The notes under the pieces were generated by a model. The model saw only the letters and a list, made by a program, of their open reading frames with translations, had not been told where the DNA came from and made no database searches. Shown one piece after another: positions 15,371-24,451 of a stretch of 64,000 bases of DNA; within the stretch, counting starts at the first letter, position 1, and every line of letters begins with the position of its first letter. The stretch covers positions 62,001-126,000 of the forward strand of contig NZ_JAINVF010000016.1 of assembly GCF_020400585.1 (NCBI RefSeq), in the 5' to 3' direction. Origin of the DNA: Streptomyces sp. NK08204 (GTDB taxonomy: Bacteria; Actinomycetota; Actinomycetes; Streptomycetales; Streptomycetaceae). Position numbers and translations under genes: made by a program.

Positions 15371-17387
15371 GACGTCCCCGTATCTGCTCCAGCACGCCGA
15401 CAACCCCGTCGACTGGTGGCCCTGGTCGGCCGAGGCCTTCGACGAGGCACGCAAGGCCGGCAAACCCGTTCTGCTGAGCGTCGGTTACTCCAGCTGCCAC
15501 TGGTGTCATGTCATGGCCCACGAGTCCTTCGAGGACCAGGACACCGCCGACTATCTCAACGAGCACTTCGTCAGCATCAAGGTCGACCGCGAGGAGCGCC
15601 CCGACGTCGACGCCGTCTACATGGAAGCCGTCCAGGCGGCCACCGGGCACGGTGGCTGGCCCATGACCGTCTTTCTCACGCCGGACGCCGAGCCCTTCTA
15701 CTTCGGCACCTACTTCCCGCCGGAGCCCCGCCACGGCAGCCCCTCCTTCCGGCAGGTGCTGGAGGGCGTCCGGCAGGCCTGGACCGACCGGCGGGAGGAG
15801 GTCGGGGAGGTCGCCGGGAAGATCGTGCGGGACCTGGCCGGCCGGGAGATCGGCTATCAGGCCGCCGAGGTCCCCGGGGAGCAGGAACTGGCGCAGGCGC
15901 TGCTCGGGCTCACCCGTGAGTACGACCCGCAGCGCGGCGGGTTCGGCGGCGCGCCGAAGTTCCCGCCGTCGATGGTGCTGGAGTTCCTGCTGCGGCATCA
16001 TGCGCGGACCGGCGCCGAGGGCGCGTTGCAGATGGCCCAGGACACGTGTGAGCGGATGGCCCGCGGCGGGATCTACGACCAGCTCGGGGGCGGGTTCGCC
16101 CGTTACTCCGTGGACCGGGACTGGATCGTGCCGCACTTCGAGAAGATGCTCTACGACAACGCCCTGCTGTGCCGGGTGTACGCGCACCTGTGGCGGGCCA
16201 CCGGGTCGGATCTCGCGCGCCGGGTCGCGCTGGAGACGGCCGACTTCATGGTCTGTGAACTGCGCACGTCAGAGGGCGGCTTCGCCTCCGCGCTGGACGC
16301 GGACAGCGACGACGGCAGCGGCCGGCACGCCGAGGGCGCGTACTACGTGTGGACCCCCGAGCAGTTCCGTGAGGTCCTCGGGGACGATGCCGAAACCGCC
16401 GCGCAGTACTTCGGGCTGACCGAGGAAGGAACCTTTGAACACGGCCGGTCCGTGCTCCAGCTCCCGCAGAACGAAGGGGTGTTCGACGCCGACAAGGTCG
16501 CGGAGATCAAGCTGCGCCTGTTGGAGCGGCGTGCCGAGCGGCCCGCGCCCGGCCGGGACGACAAGGTCGTCGCCGCCTGGAACGGGCTCGCGATCGCGGC
16601 GCTCGCCGAGACCGGCGCCTACTTCGGCCGGCCGGACCTCGTCGAGGCCGCGGTCGGCGCCGCCGATCTGCTCGTACGGGTGCATCTCGACGAGCAGGGA
16701 CGGCTCGCCCGGACCAGCCGGGACGGCCGCGTGGGGCCCAACGCGGGAGTGCTGGAGGACTACGCCGACGTCGCCGAGGGCTTCCTGGCGCTCGCCTCTG
16801 TGACGGGGGAGGGCGTCTGGCTGGACTTCGCCGGGCTCCTCCTCGACCATGTGCTCACGCGCTTCGTCGACCCCGGGAACGGGGCGCTGTACGACACCGC
16901 CTCCGACGCCGAGCGGCTCATCCGCCGCCCCCAGGACCCCACCGACAGCGCCACGCCCTCCGGCTGGACGGCCGCGGCCGGTGCCCTGCTGGGCTACGCG
17001 GCGCACACCGGGTCGGAGCCTCATCGGGGCGCCGCCGAGCGGGCGTTGGGCGTCGTCAAGGCGCTCGGGCCGCGCGTGCCCCGGTTCATCGGCTGGGGGC
17101 TTGCCGTCGCGGAGGCGCTGCTGGACGGGCCGAGGGAGGTCGCGATCGTCGGGCCGTCCCTCGCCGACGACAGGACGGCCGCCCTGCACCGCACGGCACT
17201 GCTGGCCACCGCCCCGGGTGCCGTCGTCGCCGTCGGCGCTCCGGACAGCGGCGAGTTCCCCCTTCTTGCCGACCGGCCCCTCGTGGGCGGCGAACCTGCC
17301 GCGTACGTCTGCCGTGACTTCACGTGCGACGCCCCGACCACCGATCCGGTGCGGCTGCGCCACGCGCTGGGTGCCGGAATCGGCTAG
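15351..17387 (+). CDS. YyaL/SSP411-type thioredoxin-domain protein
   Basis: This 678-residue protein matches the conserved DUF255 / six-hairpin glycosidase-like family (bacterial YyaL, human SPATA20). It begins NRLAHETSPYLLQHADNPVDW. It has a thioredoxin fold with a CHWC motif (Cys49 and Cys52, SSCHWCHVMAHESFED), then VKVDREERPDVD-like IKVDREERPDVDAVYM and GGWPMTVFLTPD. The large alpha/alpha barrel holds GGFGGAPKFP, ALDADSDDGSG, EGAYYVWT and DDKVVAAWNGLAIAAL. The precise reaction is unknown; a cytoplasmic redox or carbohydrate-related role is proposed for the family. The GTG at 15351 begins exactly at the family start and overlaps the ArsR gene. Confidence 0.88.
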   Translation: MNRLAHETSPYLLQHADNPVDWWPWSAEAFDEARKAGKPVLLSVGYSSCHWCHVMAHESFEDQDTADYLNEHFVSIKVDREERPDVDAVYMEAVQAATGHGGWPMTVFLTPDAEPFYFGTYFPPEPRHGSPSFRQVLEGVRQAWTDRREEVGEVAGKIVRDLAGREIGYQAAEVPGEQELAQALLGLTREYDPQRGGFGGAPKFPPSMVLEFLLRHHARTGAEGALQMAQDTCERMARGGIYDQLGGGFARYSVDRDWIVPHFEKMLYDNALLCRVYAHLWRATGSDLARRVALETADFMVCELRTSEGGFASALDADSDDGSGRHAEGAYYVWTPEQFREVLGDDAETAAQYFGLTEEGTFEHGRSVLQLPQNEGVFDADKVAEIKLRLLERRAERPAPGRDDKVVAAWNGLAIAALAETGAYFGRPDLVEAAVGAADLLVRVHLDEQGRLARTSRDGRVGPNAGVLEDYADVAEGFLALASVTGEGVWLDFAGLLLDHVLTRFVDPGNGALYDTASDAERLIRRPQDPTDSATPSGWTAAAGALLGYAAHTGSEPHRGAAERALGVVKALGPRVPRFIGWGLAVAEALLDGPREVAIVGPSLADDRTAALHRTALLATAPGAVVAVGAPDSGEFPLLADRPLVGGEPAAYVCRDFTCDAPTTDPVRLRHALGAGIG

Positions 17388-17390
17388 GGG

Positions 17391-17411
17391 CTCGGCCGAG
17401 GCTCGGCCGAG
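17391..17411. terminator. Tandem palindrome between convergent genes
   Basis: CTCGGCCGAG occurs twice, separated by one G, right after the YyaL stop codon. Each copy is a palindrome and the pair can fold into one hairpin, so it may terminate transcription from both sides. Confidence 0.4.
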
Positions 17412-17439
17412 TCCGGCTCCTCGCAGCACGGGGGTGACG

Positions 17440-17775
17440 TCAGCTGCCGTAGCCGAGGATCAGCAGGACCAGCAGGACCTGGGCGCTCCACTGGAGCACC
17501 ACGGTCCAGGCCCGCGCGCCGGTCCAGCGACGCCGTGGCCAGACCAGGGCCGCGAGACCGGCGACGACGGCCGTGACGAGACTGCCGTGGACGAGTGCCC
17601 CCGGAATCCGGGGGCACTCGTTGTACTCGGCGCAGCGAGTGCCCTGGTAGGTGGACAGGGCGGCGATGGCCGCCGCGAGCACGCTCGGCAGGAGCAGGGC
17701 CAGGCCCCAGGCCGACCACCGGGTGAGGGTGCGGCCGGGAGCCGGTGGCCGCACAGGGTTCACTGTCGTCGTCAT
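17440..17775 (-). CDS. Small integral membrane protein
   Basis: About 111 residues from ATG 17775 (MTTTVNPVRPPAPGRTL); an ATG 12 bases upstream is an alternative. Three hydrophobic helices are visible: WGLALLLPSVLAAAIAAL, LVHGSLVTAVVAGLAALVW and WTVVLQWSAQVLLVLLILGY. A loop between the first two holds two cysteines (TRCAEYNECPRIPG) that may form an extracytoplasmic disulphide. It lies downstream of the Mut7-C gene on the same strand with a 36-bp gap, probably in one transcript. The function is unknown. Confidence 0.6.
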   Translation of the reverse strand: MTTTVNPVRPPAPGRTLTRWSAWGLALLLPSVLAAAIAALSTYQGTRCAEYNECPRIPGALVHGSLVTAVVAGLAALVWPRRRWTGARAWTVVLQWSAQVLLVLLILGYGS

Positions 17776-17823
17776 GCCCCCAGCCAACCGCGCCGGGCGT
17801 GCCCGGACGACCGGCTCCGGTAC

Positions 17824-18555
17824 TCAACCGTTCTGGGTACGCATGCTCAACGCCCGCTCCACGACCGCCTCCAGCTGTTCGTGGTGCGCGCCCTTCCAGT
17901 AGGCCCGACCGCACTGCGTGCACCGGGCGAAGACGTCGTAGGTGCGCTGGGTGCCGTCCTTGAGCTGGTCGGCGAGCTCTTCCTTGGTGGCCTCGCGCAG
18001 CAGGCCGTTGCAGGCCGTGCAGCGGGTCCAGGGACGGAGTTCGGGGGCGAACCGGTCCAGGACGTCCTGGAGCTGGTCGTCGGGGCGGGTGCTGTAGACA
18101 TAGGCGCCGGCCCACAGTTCACGGCGGCGCAGCAGGCCCCGGTCGCGGCTGAGCATGACGCGCCGCTCGGCCGCCGAGCGGGCGGCCAGGGCCGCGTCGC
18201 CGATGTCGGTCGACTCGTAGGCCGTGTCCACGCCGAGCAGGCGAAGCCGGCGGGCCAGAGTGCCGAGGTGGACGTCGAGGAGGAAGCGGAGCGGGGCGCC
18301 CGGGACCTGCTGGGGGCGTTCGACCGCCCGGACCGACACCCGCTCCCCGGCCCGCGGGATGTGCGCCGTGCGCACCTCGCGGCCGTCGACGACCAGCGCG
18401 CCGACCTCGGTGAGCGGGATGCCGAGGGATTCGATGACGTGGCCGAGCGTGGAGACGCCGTCCGTGATGAGGGCCGTGGCGCCGCCGCGACGGGCGGGGG
18501 GCACGAACACGTTGAGTCCAGGGGCCACTTCGACGTGGATCTCGGTTCCGTTCAC
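17824..18555 (-). CDS. Mut7-C RNase with N-terminal ubiquitin-like domain
   Basis: A 243-residue two-domain protein. Residues 1-80 match the Mut7-C ubiquitin-like domain (LGHVIESLGIPLTEVGALVVDGREV). Residues about 88-235 form the Mut7-C RNase domain: a PIN-like fold with FLLDVHLGTLARRLRLLGVDT, RVMLSRDRGLLRR, and a zinc ribbon with CTACNGLL and CTQCGRAYWKGAHHEQ. The acidic residues D94 and D155 (approximate) fit a PIN active site. It is thought to be an RNase, with the ubiquitin-like part a possible partner-binding module; substrates are unknown. The start codon at 18555 lies 22 bp after the hemolysin III-like gene ends. Confidence 0.85.
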   Translation of the reverse strand: MNGTEIHVEVAPGLNVFVPPARRGGATALITDGVSTLGHVIESLGIPLTEVGALVVDGREVRTAHIPRAGERVSVRAVERPQQVPGAPLRFLLDVHLGTLARRLRLLGVDTAYESTDIGDAALAARSAAERRVMLSRDRGLLRRRELWAGAYVYSTRPDDQLQDVLDRFAPELRPWTRCTACNGLLREATKEELADQLKDGTQRTYDVFARCTQCGRAYWKGAHHEQLEAVVERALSMRTQNG

Positions 18556-18577
18556 CCCGTCAGGATGGCACGGGCGG

Positions 18578-19294
18578 TCATGCGTGCTGGTAGGCGACCA
18601 GCGAGATGCCGACGTAGTGGACGACGAAGGCGGCGAGCGTCAAGGAGTGGAAGACCTCGTGGAAGCCGAACCAGCGCGGTGACGGGTTCGGCCGCTTGAT
18701 GCCGTAGATCACTCCGCCGGCGCTGTAGAGCAGGCCGCCGACGATCACCAGGACCAGGACGGCGATACCGCCGGTGCGCATGAAGTCGGGCAGGAAGAAG
18801 ACGGCCGCCCAGCCCATCGCGATGTAACAGGGCGTGTAGAGCCAGCGCGGGGCGCCCACCCAGAAGACACGGAAGACTATGCCGGCCGCTGCGGCGCCCC
18901 AGATGCCCCACAGCAGCCACTGGCCCTTGGCGCCCGGCAGGAGCAGCAGGGTGAGCGGGGTGTAGGTGCCCGCGATGATCAGGAAGATGTTGGCGTGGTC
19001 GAGGCGGCGCAGGATGCCGTCCATGCGGGGACTCCAGTTGCCCCGGTGGTACAGCGCGCTGACGCCGAACAGCAGGCACGCGGTCAGGACGTAGATGCCG
19101 CAGGCGATCCGGCCCCGCGCCGAGTCGGCGAGGGCGGTGAGCACCAGGCCCGCGATGAGTACGGCCGGGAACATACCGAGGTGCAACCAGCCGCGGAGCC
19201 GGGGCTTGACCTGGCGCGGCAGGGAGGCCACGACCGGGACGGGCTCAGCGGGAGCGGTGGTGGCGGCGGGGACGGGCGCGGTCATGGGCGGCAT
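18578..19294 (-). CDS. Hemolysin III / PAQR family membrane protein
   Basis: A 238-residue protein with seven hydrophobic helices. It has the PAQR-type motif residues: SALYHRGNWSPRMDGILRRLDHANIFLIIAGTYTPLTLL, with a His and Asp in the third helix region, and the C-terminal HEVFHSLTLAAFVVHYVGI, whose histidines would bind zinc. Bacterial members (YqfA/TrhA) influence membrane energetics and fluidity. The hemolysin name is historical and implies no toxin. The first about 25 residues are Ala/Pro-rich and the start is not firm. It is probably cotranscribed with the Mut7-C gene. Confidence 0.85.
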   Translation of the reverse strand: MPPMTAPVPAATTAPAEPVPVVASLPRQVKPRLRGWLHLGMFPAVLIAGLVLTALADSARGRIACGIYVLTACLLFGVSALYHRGNWSPRMDGILRRLDHANIFLIIAGTYTPLTLLLLPGAKGQWLLWGIWGAAAAGIVFRVFWVGAPRWLYTPCYIAMGWAAVFFLPDFMRTGGIAVLVLVIVGGLLYSAGGVIYGIKRPNPSPRWFGFHEVFHSLTLAAFVVHYVGISLVAYQHA

Positions 19295-20058
19295 CGTACC
19301 TACGTCACCGTAAGTCGGATGTCAGAGGCCTGCGGTGACCGGCGGAGGCCGAGGGGAGGGTGGCGGTGACCAGCGGGGGAGGTCGGCGGACGGGGGAGCG
19401 GTGACTGGCCGGGCGGGCCGGAGGAGGGCGGCGGAGGTGGCTGGGACCGGCGGACGGCGGGGGCCGGGGGGTGGGGCCGACGGAACAGGTTGTCCAGGGT
19501 GGCTGGGGGCTGGCGGGACGTCTGCGGTGACCGGCGGAGGCCGAGGGAAGGGCGGCGGTGACCGGCGGGGGAGGTTGGCGGACGGGGGAGCGGTGACTGG
19601 CCGGGCGGGCCGGAGGAGGGCGGCGGAGGGTGGCTGGGACCGGCGGGACGGCTGGCGGGGTGAGGCCGGCGGGGTGGCGGGTGGTGACCGGTAGGGAGGC
19701 TGGCGGGGTGGCGGGTGGTGACCGGTAGGGGCGCCCCGCCGACTTGCGGTTGGTGCTGGCAGGTGAGGGGAGGGTGGCGGGGGTGATTGGTGGCGGCTGG
19801 AGAGATGAGGCAGACGGGACAGCCGGTCGGTGATCTGCGCGAACGCAAAAAGACCTTCAGCTGAATCCAACATGGACGCAAAGAATCACGAAAAGCGTGG
19901 CATTCCTCACGCTGCTCACCTGTGAGGCCCTCTGGACAGATGCGCAAGTACGTCGGATGATCAAATGAGTGCGGTCGGCACCGGATGAGCGGCTACGAAG
20001 CATCCGGGTCGCGGCCCCCACGGGGCGACAAGACAAAATCCCTCACTTAGGAGCAATC
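19295..20058. repeat. Gene-free G-rich repeat block and pckA leader
   Basis: No gene is supported here. A unit of about 125 bp starting TGCGGTGACCGGCGGAGGCC at 19331 recurs at 19523 with over 90 per cent identity by eye. Shorter copies of GGTGACCGGTAGGG and GGCTGGCGGGGTGG follow at 19680-19730. The plus strand is extremely G-rich, with many GGGG runs that could form G-quadruplexes. From about 19800 the composition becomes balanced and contains the pckA promoter and leader. Proline-rich minus-strand open frames are products of the composition. Confidence 0.7.
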
Positions 20059-21882
20059 GTGGCGCGCGACAACGCGGCTCCCTCCGTCCTTCCCACCAAC
20101 CACCGGGAACTGATCTCGTGGGTCAACGAGATCACCGAATTGACGCAGCCGGACAGGGTGGTCTGGTGCGACGGCTCCGAGGCCGAGTACGAGCGGCTGA
20201 GCGAGGAGCTGGTGGCCAAGGGCACCTTCAAGAGGCTCGACCCCGTCAAGCGCCCGCACTCCTACTACGCCGCCTCGGACCCGACCGACGTCGCCCGTGT
20301 CGAGGACCGGACCTTCATCTGCTCCGAGAAGGAGCAGGACGCGGGCCCGACCAACCACTGGAAGGCCCCCGCGGAGATGCGGGAGATCTTCTCCGGCGAG
20401 AAGGGCCTGTTCCGCGGCTCGATGCGGGGCCGCACGATGTACGTCGTCCCGTTCTGCATGGGCCCGCTGGGCTCCTCGCTGTCCGCGATCGGCGTCGAGA
20501 TCACCGACTCCGCGTACGTCGCCGTGTCCATGCGCACCATGACCCGTATGGGACAGGCGGTCCTCGACGAGCTGGGCGACGAGGGTTTCTTCGTCAAGGC
20601 CGTCCACTCCCTGGGTGCCCCGCTGGAGGAGGGCCAGGAGGACGTGCCGTGGCCCTGCAACCAGACCAAGTACATCTCCCACTTCCCGGAGACCCGCGAG
20701 ATCTGGTCGTACGGCTCCGGCTACGGCGGCAACGCACTGCTCGGCAAGAAGTGCTACGCCCTGCGCATCGCCTCCGTCATGGCCCGCGACGAGGGCTGGC
20801 TGGCCGAGCACATGCTGATCCTCAAGCTCACCCCGCCGCAGGGTGAGGCGAAGTACGTGGCCGCCGCCTTCCCGAGCGCCTGTGGCAAGACCAACCTCGC
20901 CATGCTGGAGCCCACGGTCTCCGGCTGGACGGTGGAGACCATTGGCGACGACATCGCCTGGATGCGCTTCGGCGAGGACGGCCGTCTGTACGCGATCAAC
21001 CCCGAGGCCGGCTTCTTCGGCGTCGCGCCCGGCACCGGTGAGCACACCAACGCCAACGCGATGAAGACCCTGTGGGGCAACGCCGTCTTCACCAACGTCG
21101 CACTGACCGACGACGGCGACGTGTGGTGGGAGGGCATGACCGAGCAGGCTCCCGCGCACCTGACCGACTGGAAGGGCAACGACTGGACGCCGGCCTCCGA
21201 GACCCCGGCGGCCCACCCGAACGCCCGCTTCACGGTGCCCGCCTCCCAGTGCCCGATCATCGCGCCTGAGTGGGAGGACCCGAAGGGCGTGCCGATCTCG
21301 GCGATCCTGTTCGGCGGCCGTCGCGCCAGCGCGGTGCCGCTGGTCACGGAGTCCTTCGACTGGAACCACGGTGTCTTCCTGGGCGCGAACGTCGCCTCCG
21401 AGAAGACCGCCGCCGCCGAGGGCAAGGTCGGCGAACTGCGTCGCGACCCCTTCGCGATGCTGCCGTTCTGCGGCTACAACATGGGCGACTACATGGCCCA
21501 CTGGATCGACGTGGCCAAGGACAAGGACCAGTCCAAGCTGCCGAAGATCTACTACGTCAACTGGTTCCGTAAGAACGACGAGGGCAAGTTCGTCTGGCCG
21601 GGCTTCGGCGAGAACAGCCGCGTCCTGAAGTGGATCGTGGAGCGCCTCGAGGGCAAGGCCGAGGGTGTCGAGACCCCGATCGGCATCCTGCCGACGCGGG
21701 ACGCCCTGGACACCAACGGCCTGGAGCTGGCCGACACCGACCTGGACTTCCTGCTCACGGTCGACAAGGAGGTCTGGCGCGAGGAGGCGGCCCTCGTCCC
21801 CGAGCACCTCAACACCTTCGGCGACCACACCCCGAAGGAGCTGTGGGACCAGTACCACGCGCTGGTGGAGCGCCTGGGCTGA
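20059..21882 (+). CDS. pckA: Phosphoenolpyruvate carboxykinase (GTP)
   Basis: A 607-residue enzyme that converts oxaloacetate and GTP to PEP, GDP and CO2, the first step of gluconeogenesis. The GTP-class signature FPSACGKTNLAM (P-loop, residues about 271-282) is present. Others are GDDIAWMRFGEDGRLYAINPEAGFFGVAPGT (metal site), NANAMKT, and the GTP-base loop FDWNHGVFLGANVASEKTAA. The length is normal for the actinobacterial enzyme. The GTG at 20059 has TTAGGAG seven bases upstream; the in-frame extension to 19969 is rejected. It is followed by two strong hairpins and stands alone. Confidence 0.95.
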   Translation: MARDNAAPSVLPTNHRELISWVNEITELTQPDRVVWCDGSEAEYERLSEELVAKGTFKRLDPVKRPHSYYAASDPTDVARVEDRTFICSEKEQDAGPTNHWKAPAEMREIFSGEKGLFRGSMRGRTMYVVPFCMGPLGSSLSAIGVEITDSAYVAVSMRTMTRMGQAVLDELGDEGFFVKAVHSLGAPLEEGQEDVPWPCNQTKYISHFPETREIWSYGSGYGGNALLGKKCYALRIASVMARDEGWLAEHMLILKLTPPQGEAKYVAAAFPSACGKTNLAMLEPTVSGWTVETIGDDIAWMRFGEDGRLYAINPEAGFFGVAPGTGEHTNANAMKTLWGNAVFTNVALTDDGDVWWEGMTEQAPAHLTDWKGNDWTPASETPAAHPNARFTVPASQCPIIAPEWEDPKGVPISAILFGGRRASAVPLVTESFDWNHGVFLGANVASEKTAAAEGKVGELRRDPFAMLPFCGYNMGDYMAHWIDVAKDKDQSKLPKIYYVNWFRKNDEGKFVWPGFGENSRVLKWIVERLEGKAEGVETPIGILPTRDALDTNGLELADTDLDFLLTVDKEVWREEAALVPEHLNTFGDHTPKELWDQYHALVERLG

Positions 21883-21899
21883 CAGGCCCCGTCAAGGCT

Positions 21900-21998
21900 C
21901 CGCGGCCGGTCGTCGTGCCCTGACCAGCGATCGTCCCGACCGGCCGCGGTGTGAATCGCCAAGCCGATCCGGCCCCGCACAACGGCGTGCGGGGCCGG
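21900..21998 (+). terminator. Two tandem terminator hairpins after pckA
   Basis: CCGCGGCCGGTCG (21900-21912) pairs with 21937-21949. A second stem CCGGCCCCGCAC (21969-21980) pairs with 21987-21998 around a 6-base loop. Doubling suggests that read-through into the next gene is strongly blocked. Confidence 0.75.
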
Positions 21999-22051
21999 TC
22001 GCGTGTGCCCCCTTGATTGCGAGAACTTTGCCTTGCTTTTATGGTGCCTGC

Positions 22052-22077
22052 GAGCCTCACTGATCCCAGTGAGGCTC
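22052..22077. promoter_or_regulatory. Inverted repeat before the secreted beta-propeller gene
   Basis: GAGCCTCACTG-ATCC-CAGTGAGGCTC is a perfect 11-bp stem ending 23 bases before the start codon at 22101. It lies in the leader or promoter, so it may be an operator or an RNA hairpin near the ribosome site. Confidence 0.4.
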
Positions 22078-22100
22078 AACCATGCCTGTGGGGGACACAG

Positions 22101-23831
22101 TTGAATACAGCACACCGTTCCGGACGCCTGGCGGCCACGCTGCTCGCCGCCACCCTCGCCGGAGCCGGCCTGACCGTCGCCGTGGCACCCGTCGCGCACG
22201 CGGCGCCGTACGACGCGGTCGCCAAGCTGCCGATCTCGTCGTACTCGGCGATCGCGGTCGACTCCGTGCACGAGCGCGTGTACGTCGCCGACAACAACTT
22301 CGGCAGCCAGTTCAATCAGGGCGTCATCGCCGTCTACGCCTTCGACGGCGCGTGGGTCACCACGATCACCACGCCGCGTCACGTCTCCGGTCTCGCACTC
22401 AGTGCCGACAGCTCCGTCCTCTACGCCGGTGTGCGGGACCGGGTGCTGACGTACGACACCACCACCTACGCGAACACGGGCGGCGTGTACGGTGCCACGG
22501 ACACCTGTGGTGGCAGCGTCGCCTTCTCCGGCGGGAAGGCGTACTACACCGCGGCGTACTCGTGGTACATCTCGGACTGCGACAACGCGCACACCGACAT
22601 GTACTCCTATGACGGCACCACCGTGGCGAGCACCGGCTGGAACGACTTCGGCAGGCTCCAGCTGGAGGCCGGCCCCGGCGACCGGATGGCCGTGGGCCAG
22701 CCGCTCAACACGCAGGCGGCCGACCCCTTCCTCGCGGTGTTCGACACCAGCAGCGGAAGCGCGGTCAAGGTCGCCTCCCGCCGATTCGCCGACGCGGACG
22801 GCAAGGGCGCGCTGAACTTCAAGGACGTGTCGTTCTCCGCGGACGGCGGCAAGGTGGCGGTCGCCGACGGCACCGCGGGCACGCGGCTGCTGAACACCTC
22901 CGACCTGTCGGACGCGGGCACCGCCTATCCGGCGCTCCCGGCCGGCGCGAGCGCGTCCGCCGTGGCCTACAGCGGCGACGGCACGTACCTGGCGCGTGGC
23001 GCCGCGGCGAGCGGTGCCACGCCCGACCTGCTGCTGGCGCCCGCCGATCCGACGGACGCCACGGCCCCACTGGAGTTCGCGTTCGAGGGCAGCCTCGACG
23101 GTGACCGGGTCGCCCCGCGTGGCCTGCGGTGGTCCGCGGACGGGTCCCGGCTGTTCGCGGTGACCACCAACGCCGCCGGCAACCAGTACTGGCTGCATGT
23201 CATCCAGCCCCCGGCCGTCCAGTACGGCGCGCGCTTCACCGGCGACCTCTCCCACAGCCCCGTCCAGGCGGTCGCGGGCGAGCCGCTGGCGGTGCGCGGC
23301 AAGCTGGAGTACGACGGACCGGCGCCCGCCGAGCCGCTGAAGGTGAGGGCGACCCGGAAGGACTCGGCCGGCAGCCACGACCTCGGCACCTTCACCGTCA
23401 AGGACGACGGCACGTTCACCGTTCTCGACGAGCCCGACCTGACCGGCGACGCCACCTACACGGTGTCCTTCCTCGGCGACCTGACGCACCGCCCCGCCGA
23501 CGACATCACCACCACCGTGACGGTCGCCAAGGCGCCCACGGCGATCGCTCTCAACGCCCCGGCGGAGGCGACGCTCGACGGCGGTGTCACGATCACGGGC
23601 ACGTTCACCGCGCAGGGCAAGGCCCTGCCCGAGCGGGCCGTGCTCACGGTCGAGCGGACCGACCGGCTCGGCAGCGGAGTCCTCAGCTCCGTCACCGTCG
23701 CCGCCGACGGCACCTTCACCATCAACGACATCCCGCGCACCCGCCGCGAGGTGACCTACGCGGTCAGCTGGCCCGGCGACGACCTGCACGAAGGGTCGAG
23801 CGCGCAGGCCACGGTGTTCGTCCGGCGGTGA
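22101..23831 (+). CDS. Secreted beta-propeller protein with Ig-like repeats
   Basis: About 576 residues. A Sec signal peptide (LNTAHRSGRLAATLLAATLA … APVAHA, probable cleavage AHA|APY) leads into a WD40/YVTN-like beta-propeller of about 300 residues. Its recurring blades include YSAIAVDSVHERVYVADNN, VSGLALSADSSVLYAG, DVSFSADGGKVAVADG and APRGLRWSADGSRLFAVT. Two bacterial Ig-like repeats follow (residues about 390-480 and 485-575), both ending in a TYTVSF/TYAVSW GD pattern. No catalytic motif is visible, so it is likely a surface or extracellular binding protein. A TTG at 22101 is the best in-frame start, with GTGGGGGA upstream. Confidence 0.75.
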   Translation: MNTAHRSGRLAATLLAATLAGAGLTVAVAPVAHAAPYDAVAKLPISSYSAIAVDSVHERVYVADNNFGSQFNQGVIAVYAFDGAWVTTITTPRHVSGLALSADSSVLYAGVRDRVLTYDTTTYANTGGVYGATDTCGGSVAFSGGKAYYTAAYSWYISDCDNAHTDMYSYDGTTVASTGWNDFGRLQLEAGPGDRMAVGQPLNTQAADPFLAVFDTSSGSAVKVASRRFADADGKGALNFKDVSFSADGGKVAVADGTAGTRLLNTSDLSDAGTAYPALPAGASASAVAYSGDGTYLARGAAASGATPDLLLAPADPTDATAPLEFAFEGSLDGDRVAPRGLRWSADGSRLFAVTTNAAGNQYWLHVIQPPAVQYGARFTGDLSHSPVQAVAGEPLAVRGKLEYDGPAPAEPLKVRATRKDSAGSHDLGTFTVKDDGTFTVLDEPDLTGDATYTVSFLGDLTHRPADDITTTVTVAKAPTAIALNAPAEATLDGGVTITGTFTAQGKALPERAVLTVERTDRLGSGVLSSVTVAADGTFTINDIPRTRREVTYAVSWPGDDLHEGSSAQATVFVRR

Positions 23832-23856
23832 CGCTCCCGCAGTGCTGAGCGGCGAC

Positions 23857-23892
23857 CCGGTCCGCGCGTACCTGCGGGGGCGCGCGGACCGG
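23857..23892. terminator. Bidirectional terminator between convergent genes
   Basis: CCGGTCCGCGCG (23857-23868) pairs perfectly with 23881-23892 around a 12-base loop, between the propeller gene and the facing hypothetical gene. Confidence 0.75.
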
Positions 23893-23916
23893 CGCCGACC
23901 GGTTACCCCCTCGGGG

Positions 23917-24336
23917 TCAGTGAGCGGTGCTGGGGTGCTGAGGCTCGGACAGGGCGGCGGCGTGCGCGTCCATGCGTTCGGCCGCGAGGATCGCCGCGGT
24001 CGTGTCGGCGCGGGAGGCGGCGACGACGAGGGCACGGCCGGCGAGCGTGTGCGCGCGACGGTGCAGTGTGGTGGGGTCGCCGTCCGGGGAGAGTGTCGCG
24101 CGGGCCGGGGTCTGTCCTCCGCGCAGCCGCGTGACCTGCCCGGCGAGGCGTTCGGACGCCGTGTCCAGGTCGACGCAGGGGGTCAGCGCGCGCAGCTCGT
24201 CGGTGACGGTGAGCAGCGCGGCGAGATGCCCGGCGAGCTGGATGTCCAGTTCCTCCTCGCGCGACCGGCGGGGGAGGTCGGGGGCGGTGCCGGCCATCGT
24301 GCTGTGGACCGACTTCATACGGATCGGTTCGTACAT
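23917..24336 (-). CDS. Hypothetical helical protein
   Basis: A 139-residue soluble protein that looks all-helical, with heptad-like Leu/Ala spacing (EEELDIQLAGHLAALLTVTDELRALTP … LHRRAHTLAGRALVVAASRADTTAAILAAERMDAHA). It has one cysteine and no membrane segment. ATG 24336 follows GGAGG with good spacing. The upstream region 24345-24405 is AT-rich for this genome (GCTTGGATTGCGTCTAAAATTG), with a short ATCC-TAGCTT-GGAT inverted repeat, so it probably has its own regulated promoter. I do not recognise the family. Confidence 0.65.
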   Translation of the reverse strand: MYEPIRMKSVHSTMAGTAPDLPRRSREEELDIQLAGHLAALLTVTDELRALTPCVDLDTASERLAGQVTRLRGGQTPARATLSPDGDPTTLHRRAHTLAGRALVVAASRADTTAAILAAERMDAHAAALSEPQHPSTAH

Positions 24337-24451
24337 GGGATGGCCTCCTGCACTTGACAGGAAGCCATCCTAGCTTGGATTGCGTCTAAAATTGTCCCGT
24401 GTTGCAGGGTGTGGTCCGCAGGCCACGGTCCGCAGGCCACGGTCCGCTCGG

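Noticed and set aside
19331..19735. Possible CRISPR-like repeats
   Set aside because: Units are about 125 bp and near-identical throughout, with no regular short repeat-spacer pattern and no cas genes.
19300..19947. Proline-rich minus-strand open frames of 180-215 codons
   Set aside because: They arise from the repetitive G-rich strand, lack ribosome sites and change frame freely between repeat copies.
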